Below, in pieces: positions 55,026-61,661 of a DNA stretch of 64,000 bases. This DNA is from Chryseobacterium sp. Leaf405 (GTDB lineage: Bacteria; Bacteroidota; Bacteroidia; Flavobacteriales; Weeksellaceae). Each line of letters begins with the position of its first letter. Within the stretch, counting starts at the first letter, position 1. The stretch spans positions 481,862-545,861 of the forward strand of contig NZ_LMQN01000015.1 in assembly GCF_001425355.1 (NCBI RefSeq), in the 5' to 3' direction. A program made the translations under genes and the position numbers. The notes under the pieces are model-generated. The model searched no databases. It was given only the letters and a program-made list of their open reading frames with translations, and was not told the origin of the DNA.

Positions 55026-55640
55026 ATGAAGAACATACTCATTGCTGACGGATACTATGTTGTGAGAACCGGTACAGCACTTTTACTTGAAACAAAACTA
55101 AAATACCCGTGTACAATAGATTTTGCTGAAACATATGCCGAAACAAAAGAAAAGGTATCTAAAAAGACCTATGATCTGTTAATTCTTGATATTGATATAC
55201 CACAGAGTATTTTTAAAGCTATGGTAAAGGAAATAAAGAAAAAGCAGAAACAGCTTAAAATTTTAATATTTTCGACTTATGATGAAAATGTAGGGATTCA
55301 ATACATAGAAGAAGGTGCAGCAGGATATTTATTTAAAGGCGCTTCGGAAACAGAAATTTTAGAAGGAATCTCATCTATATTTGAAGAAGGATATTATTAT
55401 ACGGCTGACATGATGAAAAAACTCGTGAATCAACCCAATGAAATTAAATCTGTGGACAGGCTTTCCAAAAGAGAGTTTCAGATATTTAAACTTTTGGCGG
55501 AAGGTCATGGAAATATTGAAATCTCCAATAATCTTGATCTTAAGATGTCTACAATAAGTACCTACAAGAAAAAAATATATGAAAAGCTGAAAGTAAAAAG
55601 CGTCGTAGACCTCGTGAGGATCTATGATGACATACATTAA
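55026..55640 (+). CDS. orphan NarL/LuxR-type response regulator
   Basis: A 204-residue response regulator. The receiver domain (about 1-120) has D8, phosphoacceptor D55 in LLILDIDIPQ, the S/T position in IFSTYDE and K in LFKGAS. A LuxR-type HTH (about 137-200) contains SKREFQIFKLLAEGHGNIEISNNLDLKMSTISTYKKKIYEKL. No histidine kinase gene is in the window. It is the only LuxR-type regulator near the secreted-protein cluster and its paired dyad sites, and so is a candidate activator of them; this is inference. Confidence 0.9.
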   Translation: MKNILIADGYYVVRTGTALLLETKLKYPCTIDFAETYAETKEKVSKKTYDLLILDIDIPQSIFKAMVKEIKKKQKQLKILIFSTYDENVGIQYIEEGAAGYLFKGASETEILEGISSIFEEGYYYTADMMKKLVNQPNEIKSVDRLSKREFQIFKLLAEGHGNIEISNNLDLKMSTISTYKKKIYEKLKVKSVVDLVRIYDDIH

Positions 55641-55644
55641 AGAT

Positions 55645-55686
55645 AAAAACTCCCGGTGAAATTTTTCATCGGAAGCTTTTAATTTG
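55645..55686. terminator. bidirectional terminator
   Basis: CCGGTGAAA-TT-TTTCATCGG stem (one G-U) followed by TTTTAATTTG between convergent genes. Confidence 0.75.
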
Positions 55687-55709
55687 TGTTTTTAGAACCT
55701 GTTTATTAT

Positions 55710-56447
55710 TTAGAACTCTTCTACAATTAATGATTCATATACCGGTGTTCCAATATTAATAATCGTTGTTGTTAATCTTACAATAGCTCCGGTTCCCAAA
55801 TCGTAAACGTGCATAGTATTGTATTCGTTAGAACCACCTGCTGCATTATTAGGATCAAGACTTGTCCATGTATTTGGGTTTATGGTTTGTAGATATCTTC
55901 CCTGCCATACATTTCCACCTGTATTAATACCATAATATTCAGTATCCCAGGTATTGAATTGTCTTGCTGCGCCGGTATTTATTCTCATTTGCCAATATCC
56001 CCCCGTTGTACTTGCACTGTATCTGAAAGAATAATTGCCGGAACCGCTGTTGATAACAATATTTGGATTGGCAAGAATAAGACGCTGCTTCGTTACGTAT
56101 ACCCCGGCAGTTTCAAAATTATTTGATATAATATTTCCGCTGGCATCAGTTGATAGAACAGGAGCATTAGGCAGTTGTGTTAATTTTACCCCGGACGTAC
56201 CGGACGTACCACTATTGACTTCCAGATTGTTGGTAGGTGCATTAGTACCTATGCCCACTCTTCCTAAAGAAGTTACCACAACATCATTAAGCTGCTGGGC
56301 TGCATTTGGTGTCCCGATTGCAGGGTTATCTTTAGCACCATCGACGTGAAATATCGTTTGCGGATTTTGTGTATTAATACCTACTTGTGCGAAATAGGCT
56401 GTGTTTCCAAAGGACAAAAGCAGTAAAGATGCAGTGAGTTTTTTCAT
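55710..56447 (-). CDS. secreted protein of the VGINTxNP paralogue family
   Basis: A 245-residue protein with signal peptide (about 1-20). The shared N-terminal module (about 21-85) reads VGINTQNPQTIFHVDGAKDN, then PNAAQQLNDVVVTS and VGIGTNAPTNNLEV. The C-terminal part (about 115-245: RLILANPNIVINSGSGNYSFR ... LTTTIINIGTPVYESLIVEEF) is unique within the cluster. No T9SS tail. It has its own promoter with the tandem 18-bp dyad (56579-56618). TGTGTTTTTAGAA lies 13 nt 3' of the stop codon. A surface structural or adhesive role is inferred. Confidence 0.8.
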   Translation of the reverse strand: MKKLTASLLLLSFGNTAYFAQVGINTQNPQTIFHVDGAKDNPAIGTPNAAQQLNDVVVTSLGRVGIGTNAPTNNLEVNSGTSGTSGVKLTQLPNAPVLSTDASGNIISNNFETAGVYVTKQRLILANPNIVINSGSGNYSFRYSASTTGGYWQMRINTGAARQFNTWDTEYYGINTGGNVWQGRYLQTINPNTWTSLDPNNAAGGSNEYNTMHVYDLGTGAIVRLTTTIINIGTPVYESLIVEEF

Positions 56448-56539
56448 GTTCTTAGTATGTAAGTATTAGTTTAATAAGGTAATATGATTACTTTAGTAAT
56501 TCTTAATAGAGGAGTTATTTGGTTATTTTTTCTTTGAAG

Positions 56540-56547
56540 CAAAAATA
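56540..56547 (-). promoter_or_regulatory. -7 element of the 55710-56447 gene
   Basis: Minus-strand TATTTTTG. No -33 element; the tandem dyad begins exactly 31 nt upstream. Confidence 0.65.
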
Positions 56548-56578
56548 TGTTTTTAATTCTTTTTTTTATAGCTAATCA

Positions 56579-56618
56579 TGTAGTATTAATATGACATTTT
56601 TGTCATATTAATACTACA
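56579..56618 (-). promoter_or_regulatory. tandem 18-bp dyad operator, copy 1
   Basis: TGTAGTATTAATATGACA (56579-56596), TTTT, then TGTCATATTAATACTACA (56601-56618). Each half is a near-palindrome and the two are inverse complements, so the whole is also an 18-bp perfect inverted repeat. It ends 31 nt upstream of the -7 box. Confidence 0.85.
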
Positions 56619-56700
56619 AAAAATATTGCTTTTTTCTTTTTATGGCTTTATATAACTTAATCAGTTTAGAATTTCTTAAGGCATAAGACTCTTATCAACC

Positions 56701-56728
56701 AAAAAAATCTGCCATCAGCAGATTTTAC
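56701..56728 (-). terminator. rho-independent terminator of the 57502/56780 unit
   Basis: Minus strand AAATCTGC-TGAT-GGCAGATTTTTTT, about 52 nt after the 56780 stop. Confidence 0.82.
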
Positions 56729-56779
56729 AATAAATTTGAGGGATCAAAAATTATTTGTGTGTTTTAGAATCGATTGGTA

Positions 56780-57496
56780 TTACTTTAATAAAACCAAAGT
56801 AAACCCGTTTTGTCCTATATTATTTCGGCTGGTGTATGTTGTACATCCACCTCCTCTTCGTACAAGCATATAATAGGTTCCTGTATTTAAATAAGCAATG
56901 CTCGATGAATATATAAAATCAAATGAACTGGTTCCTCCGGGGAAATGTGCATCTACAGGATATACTAAATTTGTAGGTGTTGTAGAGCTTGTACTCAGGT
57001 TATATGCGACAAGAGAGCTACAGTTGGCTGGGTTCTTATCTCCGATAAATCTTGGGCTTATTGCATAATATCCTGGGATTGTTACGGTTGCGCTGGCGCC
57101 CAGATAAGTAGCAGTTGTACCCACTGTACGCAGATCTCCTGCATTAGATTCAATCACTACTGCAGGAGAGGTATTTCGCCATGTACCTGTACCATTGGCA
57201 TCAGATACAAATATTTTATTGTTGCCCTGCGTGCCATCTGTGATTTTAACTGCTCCGGGTATTGTTTTGGTAATATCTACTTTATTAGAGGGAGTAGTAG
57301 TGCCTATACCAAGGTTACCGGAAGAATTTATAAGTACATCATTAGCCTGCTGTGCTGTAGAAGGTATTCCGGTTGCGGGGTTGTCTTTTGCGCCGTCAAT
57401 ATGCAGAATGCCCTGTGGATTTTCTGTATTCACGCCAATCTGACCGAATGCAATAGCAGAAAATAATAATATGCTTAAAACAATAACATTTTTCAT
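56780..57496 (-). CDS. secreted protein of the VGINTxNP paralogue family
   Basis: A 238-residue protein with signal peptide (about 1-18). The N-terminal module [20 protein letters not shown] reads with I for the third residue in the actual protein (IGVNTENP), then [15 protein letters not shown]. The C-terminal half (GTWRNTSPAVVIES ... TIPGYYAISPRFIGDKNPANC ... TYYMLVRRGGGC ... NGFTLVLLK) matches the 57502 protein closely, showing tandem duplication. Three cysteines late in the protein may form a disulfide. It is 5 nt after the 57502 gene and shares its promoter. TGTGTTTTAGAATC follows the stop. Confidence 0.82.
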   Translation of the reverse strand: MKNVIVLSILLFSAIAFGQIGVNTENPQGILHIDGAKDNPATGIPSTAQQANDVLINSSGNLGIGTTTPSNKVDITKTIPGAVKITDGTQGNNKIFVSDANGTGTWRNTSPAVVIESNAGDLRTVGTTATYLGASATVTIPGYYAISPRFIGDKNPANCSSLVAYNLSTSSTTPTNLVYPVDAHFPGGTSSFDFIYSSSIAYLNTGTYYMLVRRGGGCTTYTSRNNIGQNGFTLVLLK

Positions 57497-57501
57497 GCTT
57501 T

Positions 57502-58233
57502 TTATTTTAGTAGGGTTAAAGTGAAGCTATTTTGTGAGGCAGTGTTTCTGCTTATATGTGAAGTACAGGGTGAGCTTGCACCATATCTTACCAACATATA
57601 GTAAGTGGCTGCAGTAAGATATGCTACATTGGTTGAGTATATAAAATTATTGGTACCGAGTGTAGAGGCAAAATGGGCTTCCTGTAAAGGAAATGCTGCA
57701 TTCTGTAAAGTTGTACTGTTAGTGCTTAAGTTATAAGCAATAAAGGCGGAACAGTTAGCTGGAGCATAATCTGTAATCAGTTTAGGGCTGATAAGATAGT
57801 ATCCGGGAATGGTAACTGTTGCGGCAGCACCCAGATAGGTGAGAGTTCCTGCAATTGATATGGCACCTCCTGTAGAAGAGTTAATAATAACTGCGGGGGA
57901 AGAATTTTGCCACGTCGCAACACCATTAGCATCAGATACCAGGATTTTCCCGTCACCTTGTGTACCGTCTGCGATTTTAAGGGCGCCGGCAGTAGAACTT
58001 ACAATATCTAATTTTGTAGATGGAACAGTAGTGCCAATTCCCACGTTTCCTGCAGATGTAATAGCTATATCATTAGCCTGCTGAGCTGCTATTGGAGCGC
58101 CTGTTGAGGGGTTATCTTTAGCTCCGTCAATATGAAATGTGGTTTGAGGATTATCTGTATTGATACCAACTTGAGCTAAATAAACTGCATTTCCAATAGT
58201 CAAAAACAGTAACGTTGTTGTGATTTTTTTCAT
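57502..58233 (-). CDS. secreted protein of the VGINTxNP paralogue family
   Basis: A 243-residue protein with signal peptide (about 1-20), [38 protein letters not shown] and VGIGTTVPSTKLDI, then a beta-rich half (SDANGVATWQNSSP ... TVTIPGYYLISPKLITDYAPANC ... AATYYMLVRYGASS ... NSFTLTLLK). It is the close duplicate of the downstream 56780 gene. The promoter has TACTTTTG at 58330-58337 and the tandem dyad at 58369-58408. First gene of a two-gene unit. Confidence 0.83.
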   Translation of the reverse strand: MKKITTTLLFLTIGNAVYLAQVGINTDNPQTTFHIDGAKDNPSTGAPIAAQQANDIAITSAGNVGIGTTVPSTKLDIVSSTAGALKIADGTQGDGKILVSDANGVATWQNSSPAVIINSSTGGAISIAGTLTYLGAAATVTIPGYYLISPKLITDYAPANCSAFIAYNLSTNSTTLQNAAFPLQEAHFASTLGTNNFIYSTNVAYLTAATYYMLVRYGASSPCTSHISRNTASQNSFTLTLLK

Positions 58234-58329
58234 GTTCTTAGTGTATGTGAGATTATTTTAAAGTAATAGGAGAAAAATTGCTATTATTTTTAATGCTAAT
58301 TATTATTTATCAGGTTATTTTTCTTTTGA

Positions 58330-58337
58330 CAAAAGTA
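58330..58337 (-). promoter_or_regulatory. -7 element of the 58233/57496 unit
   Basis: Minus-strand TACTTTTG with no -33 box; 31 nt from the tandem dyad. Confidence 0.65.
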
Positions 58338-58368
58338 GATTTTTAAATCTTTATTCTATAACAGGTTT

Positions 58369-58408
58369 TGTAGTATTAATATGACAATGTTGTCATATTA
58401 ATACTACA
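58369..58408 (-). promoter_or_regulatory. tandem 18-bp dyad operator, copy 2
   Basis: TGTAGTATTAATATGACA (58369-58386), ATGT, TGTCATATTAATACTACA (58391-58408). Both halves are identical in sequence to copy 1; only the 4-nt spacer differs. It lies between divergent genes and could act on both. Confidence 0.85.
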
Positions 58409-58471
58409 AGAATGATTTGCTTTTCTCATTAATGATGAATTATTTTGAGTATAACAACAAAAAAATATACC

Positions 58472-58981
58472 ATGGCGTTAGACAATTTAATCAGTGTAAC
58501 TTTTTCTGCCGGCGATCTGGCAACAATAGACGATGCAATCAACAGTATTGAAGGGGTGCTCGTTGGGAAAACCATTAATCTTACTCCTGAACTTAGGCAG
58601 CAATATGGCAGAATTGCCGAGCAGAACAAGCTGTTCGTCAACAAAGCGAAAACCTATATGGAGCAGTACCCGCAGCATGTTCCCGGATTTTTAAACAAAC
58701 CGGAATTCGATAAAGATTATACCGCAAGAGAACAGATCGAGATGAGATTACAGAGGTTAAGCTCTCTTACAGAGCAGCTTTCTGATACCAAAACCTTGCT
58801 CGATCATGATAATTACCACAACTCGATTACATTTTACAGGAATATGAAATATCTTTCAGAGGAAAATGTGCCGGGATCTAATGTGATTTATACAGATATG
58901 AAACAGTTTTTTATCACAACATCTGCACAAAAACCAACCAACCCGACTGAGAATGTTGATCCTAAAGACACGGAGAAGTAA
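58472..58981 (+). CDS. conserved hypothetical protein
   Basis: A 169-residue soluble, mostly helical protein starting MALDNLISVTFSAGDLATID; an in-frame TTG at 58445 is less likely. It has no signal peptide, membrane helix or cysteine. Heptad-like stretches (EQIEMRLQRLSSLTEQLSDTK) suggest coiled coil. I do not recognise the family. It is divergent from the 57502 unit, sharing the intergenic region with the dyad operator, and ends in a bidirectional terminator. Co-regulation with the secreted proteins is possible. Confidence 0.7.
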   Translation: MALDNLISVTFSAGDLATIDDAINSIEGVLVGKTINLTPELRQQYGRIAEQNKLFVNKAKTYMEQYPQHVPGFLNKPEFDKDYTAREQIEMRLQRLSSLTEQLSDTKTLLDHDNYHNSITFYRNMKYLSEENVPGSNVIYTDMKQFFITTSAQKPTNPTENVDPKDTEK

Positions 58982-58996
58982 TCTTTTGGAAAGCAA

Positions 58997-59028
58997 AAAA
59001 ATCCGCAGAATGTTTTGCGGATTTAATT
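58997..59028. terminator. bidirectional terminator
   Basis: AAATCCGCA-GAATGTTT-TGCGGATTT with A tract and T tract; it overlaps the 3' end of the XRE gene. Confidence 0.85.
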
Positions 59029-59406
59029 ATTTAAAAGCTTTTCAATCAGTTTACTCTGCATTTCCATGAGCTGGCTGATTTGTTCTTGATTTTGAACTAA
59101 ATTTTTCAAAACTTCTTCAGCGATTGAATTATGAATTGTTACAGTACTATATATATTTCCAACAGCGGAGTTGTGATTATTATCAGAGTTATTCTGAACA
59201 ATTTGATCGTCTAAAAAATATTGAGGTTCAATTTTAAAGAATTCAGCAACTCTCTGCATAAAAATAAAATCTAATTTCTCTATAGTTCCACTTTCTATTT
59301 TGCTGAGATAGCTTTGAGAAATATCCAGTTGATGAGCCAGATCTTCCTGAGAAATGCTCTGCTGTTCTCGCAATTTTTTTATTTTAAAACCAATACCGTT
59401 ATTCAT
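59023..59406 (-). CDS. XRE-family HTH transcriptional regulator
   Basis: A 127-residue regulator. The HTH_3 domain (about 7-62) is KIKKLREQQSISQEDLAHQLDISQSYLSKIESG; the following FFKIEPQYFLDD is usual in Cro/CI-type proteins. The C-terminal part (about 90-127) is a coiled coil probably used for oligomerisation. It is divergent from a small secreted peptide and GLPGLI gene, with two 17-bp dyads between them. A repressor of both directions is likely. Confidence 0.9.
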   Translation of the reverse strand: MNNGIGFKIKKLREQQSISQEDLAHQLDISQSYLSKIESGTIEKLDFIFMQRVAEFFKIEPQYFLDDQIVQNNSDNNHNSAVGNIYSTVTIHNSIAEEVLKNLVQNQEQISQLMEMQSKLIEKLLNN

Positions 59407-59455
59407 ACTATTTGGAAATTGAAATGTAAAGATAAACTTTTTGTCAGAAAATCCT

Positions 59456-59494
59456 TATTCCAAACGGAATAGTATTTTATTCTAGATGGAATTG
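59456..59494. promoter_or_regulatory. two tandem 17-bp operator-like dyads
   Basis: TATTCCAAACGGAATAG (59456-59472) and TATTCTAGATGGAATTG (59478-59494) share an ATTC(n)5GGAAT dyad with 22 bp between starts. A half-like TTTGGAAATTG lies at 59411. The second site covers a possible -33 TTG (59492-59494) of the peptide gene (CATCTTTG at 59515). Binding by the adjacent XRE protein is inferred. Confidence 0.65.
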
Positions 59495-59585
59495 TCAGTT
59501 AGGGACTACTTCCACATCTTTGTGAAAAGTTTCGCGAAATACTTTTAACGAAAAAAAAATTATTAATTTAACACATTCTAAAAAC

Positions 59586-59840
59586 ATGAAAAAATTCATT
59601 GTTATGGCAACTCTGGGAGTTGCAGGATTAGTAAGTGCTAATACTTCTGAAAAAGAAGTTAAGGCTGAATCAAAGCTTATTTACCATCCAATCACCCTAA
59701 CATCGTCTTGCGGATATACACAAATAGTAAATGTAGGTCCTAATGATCAAATAGATTGCTATTTAACAGATTTGCAACAAATGGAAGATGAATGTTCTGC
59801 AACATTTGAAAATCCAATGATGGCTGGTTATTGGCCATAA
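59586..59840 (+). CDS. small secreted peptide
   Basis: An 84-residue protein with signal peptide MKKFIVMATLGVAGLVSA. The mature ~66 residues have three cysteines (C42, C58, C70), an acidic middle (LTDLQQMEDEC) and a hydrophobic end (ENPMMAGYWP). No family is recognised; small peptides of this type are common in Chryseobacterium. It is 23 nt before the GLPGLI gene, so the pair is an operon under the XRE regulator. A secreted toxin, pheromone or envelope peptide are open possibilities. Confidence 0.72.
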   Translation: MKKFIVMATLGVAGLVSANTSEKEVKAESKLIYHPITLTSSCGYTQIVNVGPNDQIDCYLTDLQQMEDECSATFENPMMAGYWP

Positions 59841-59863
59841 TCAAACTTAAACTTTTAATAAAT

Positions 59864-60649
59864 ATGTATAAATACTTTTTAATTATTTTATTGATCTCTT
59901 TTTCTTTTGTTTTTTCTCAAAAAAAAGATGAAAAGTCAGTATCAGATATTGAAATTCATTATGAATATTCTTTTATTAGAGATACTATGGACATAGATGT
60001 TAATCATAGAATGAAAGAAATTATGGTTTTGCAAGCGAATTCTAATTCATCAATATATTTCAGTCAACAATATCTGGCAGCAAGAGAAGTTATTGCTAAA
60101 GCAACGGCAGCAGCTCAGACTTCTCCAAATGTAGAAATTAGAACTGCTGATTTACCTAAATATAAAGTTGGATATTCAGTGTACAGAGAAGGCTCAAAAA
60201 TTTTCGTTACTGGAAATATTTCAAGGGATTTTTTTACATTTGAAAACACATATTTAAAATGGAAAACCGATTACAAAGATGTCGAGACAATTCTTGGATA
60301 TTCTTGTAATAAGGCGACTACTATCTTTAATAATAGGATATATACAGCTTGGTACACTAAAGAGATTCCTATTTCGGATGGACCTTATAGATTTAAAGGA
60401 TTATCGGGTTTGATTTTGGAAATTAGTGATGAAAAAAACTACCATTCATTCAAAGCTATAGGCATAGAGAAAAAACAGCTTGAAATAAAACCTCTACAAA
60501 AGGGTATACCTGTTACAAGGGAACAATATCTTAAAAAGAGACAAGAATTTAAAAGCAATCCCTATCCCGAAAGAAAAACCATACCAAAAGAAAAGAGAGA
60601 TCAAATGATTGAAGTACTTAAAAAGGATAATAATTCATTAGAAAGTTAA
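59864..60649 (+). CDS. GLPGLI family protein
   Basis: A 261-residue secreted protein (signal MYKYFLIILLISFSFVFSQ). The family motif reads GLSGLILEISD (about 184-194), preceded by AWYTKEIPISDGPYRF. The start is ATG 59864; a longer ORF from 59831 would overlap the peptide gene stop and lacks a good signal. It is the second copy in the window, after the one at 40694. GLPGLI proteins are of unknown function; here the link to a small peptide and an XRE regulator is a useful clue. Confidence 0.88.
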   Translation: MYKYFLIILLISFSFVFSQKKDEKSVSDIEIHYEYSFIRDTMDIDVNHRMKEIMVLQANSNSSIYFSQQYLAAREVIAKATAAAQTSPNVEIRTADLPKYKVGYSVYREGSKIFVTGNISRDFFTFENTYLKWKTDYKDVETILGYSCNKATTIFNNRIYTAWYTKEIPISDGPYRFKGLSGLILEISDEKNYHSFKAIGIEKKQLEIKPLQKGIPVTREQYLKKRQEFKSNPYPERKTIPKEKRDQMIEVLKKDNNSLES

Positions 60650-60653
60650 GATT

Positions 60654-60680
60654 AGCACCTGTATTTACAGGTGCTTTTAT
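60654..60680 (+). terminator. rho-independent terminator
   Basis: AGCACCTGT-ATTT-ACAGGTGCTTTTATTTT, 5 nt after the GLPGLI stop. Confidence 0.9.
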
Positions 60681-60705
60681 TTTACCCTTAATATATGATA
60701 TTACC

Positions 60706-61170
60706 TTATTTTATTTGTTTGATTTTGTTTAAGAAATTAAAGGCTTCACTAAAACTCTCTAAAGAGTACATTTGCATAATCCCCTGCGTGAGAGCGGCTT
60801 GAGCTAAAATATAATTTTGGTTTTGAGCATTAACGGCATTCTGCTGAGCCATACTCAAAGCTTGGATGAGATTGTTGTAAAAAGAATCTCGATCTTCGGA
60901 TGCAGGATTTTCGGTAGTGGGTGGCAGATTGGCAGTTTCTGTATTCAGGCTTTCCGTTTTTGCCGGCTCAGGTTCGGTATCTGCAGACGGAGCAGTGGGT
61001 TGCGGAAGATTTTCAGAAACAGAACGATTAATCTCCTGAAGTACCAAACTTGCCTCCTGAATTACCATTGCTCTTTGCTCGTGAGCCAGATTATTCAATT
61101 GGGAAAGACATTCTACAAATACATCATTGTACGCCTTGATTTGAGTTGGTGATAATTGTGTTTGTGACAT
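60706..61170 (-). CDS. RebB (R-body) family-like protein
   Basis: A 154-residue protein. The C-terminal half (about 95-145) has the RebB/'killing trait' pattern: FYNNLIQALSMAQQNAVNAQ, then ILAQAALTQGIMQMYSLES. R-body proteins polymerise into coiled ribbons that extend on acidification. The N-terminal half (helical, LSPTQIKAYNDVFVECLSQLNNLA) and a Pro/Glu/Thr-rich linker (about 55-93) are extra. No further reb genes were seen beside it. Assignment rests on motif resemblance and is not certain. It has its own promoter. Confidence 0.55.
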   Translation of the reverse strand: MSQTQLSPTQIKAYNDVFVECLSQLNNLAHEQRAMVIQEASLVLQEINRSVSENLPQPTAPSADTEPEPAKTESLNTETANLPPTTENPASEDRDSFYNNLIQALSMAQQNAVNAQNQNYILAQAALTQGIMQMYSLESFSEAFNFLNKIKQIK

Positions 61171-61195
61171 GAGAAACAGTTATTAGTTTAGTAAC

Positions 61196-61203
61196 CAAAG
61201 ATA
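61196..61203 (-). promoter_or_regulatory. -7 element of the rebB-like gene
   Basis: Minus-strand TATCTTTG, 25 nt before the start codon. Confidence 0.55.
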
Positions 61204-61253
61204 ATCATTTTGAGACATCATGAAGATACACGTAGCTTTTATTATTAAACCTC

Positions 61254-61490
61254 AAAGTACCTTTATCCCCTTGTATAAGTGGGCGTAACCCCTTATTGCA
61301 CGGGTTACAGCCCGTTCCCTAAGTACCTTCAGCCCCTTCCGAAGTGCCTGTAGGGGGTTTAGTAAGGGGATGCCCCCCCTTCCGAAGGGGTTATATCCGG
61401 TTAGGTAAGGGGGTACAACCACTTCCGAAGAGGGTATCACCCCTTATACACAAGGGTAGAGGTACTATAAAAGGGGGTAGAGATACTTTT
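61254..61490. repeat. GC-rich array of about nine degenerate ~22-bp units
   Basis: Read on the minus strand, units follow a CCCCTTnnGnAAGGGGnTGnTA pattern: CCCTT-GTGTAT-AAGGGG, CCCTCTTCGGAAGTGG, CCCCTTCGGAAGGGG and others, spaced 19-23 bp. Ends AAAGTAC and GATACTTTT make the whole block roughly inverted-repeat-bounded. One similar solitary unit lies at 63764-63790. Far more GC-rich than flanks; function unknown. Confidence 0.75.
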
Positions 61491-61530
61491 TAAGTCGCTA
61501 AAGGTATGGTGGTAAAGTATAAAGTTGTTT

Positions 61531-61571
61531 GATCGCAAAAAGTCTGCCCGAAGGGCAGACTTTTTGCGATC
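61531..61571 (-). terminator. 19-bp perfect hairpin terminator of the 61662 gene
   Basis: Arms GATCGCAAAAAGTCTGCCC and its exact complement flank a GAA loop. Internal A5/T5 tracts flank the GC core, so it can terminate both strands; it is ~90 nt 3' of the 61662 stop. Confidence 0.88.
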
Positions 61572-61586
61572 ATCCTATTATAGTGG

Positions 61587-61601
61587 TGTGTTTTTAGAAT
61601 C
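61587..61601 (-). promoter_or_regulatory. conserved 3' element (61662 gene)
   Basis: Plus-strand TGTGTTTTTAGAATC, repeated 3' of sibling genes at 62884, 56758, 55685 and (variant) 63805. Confidence 0.55.
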
Positions 61602-61661
61602 TGTCGAATTACTTATTTTTGTTTTTTTAATGCAGTATTGTTTAAAAAAAATATTATGAGC

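Larger units (their letters stand above)
56448..56779. other. 332-nt intergenic region with promoter, operator pair and terminator
   Basis: Holds the leader and -7 box of the 56447 gene, the 40-nt tandem dyad (56579-56618), and the hairpin terminator (56701-56728) of the upstream gene. No ORF. Confidence 0.7.
61171..61661. other. 491-nt intergenic region with repeat array and strong hairpin
   Basis: Contains the rebB-like promoter, the GC-rich array at 61254-61490, a 19-bp perfect hairpin at 61531-61571 and the conserved 3' element at 61587-61601. No credible ORF; a 62-codon frame across the array is repeat-derived. Confidence 0.7.

Noticed and set aside
56579..56618. Rho-independent terminator instead of an operator
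   Set aside because: The stem is AT-rich, has no T-tract, and lies at a fixed 31 nt upstream of promoters in three places, not after genes.
61252..61440. 62-codon minus-strand ORF across the GC-rich array
   Set aside because: It is composed entirely of the degenerate 22-bp units, has no promoter or family likeness, and the unit length is not a multiple of three.
61254..61490. CRISPR array
   Set aside because: Units are adjacent and degenerate with no conserved repeat and unique spacers, and no cas genes are nearby.
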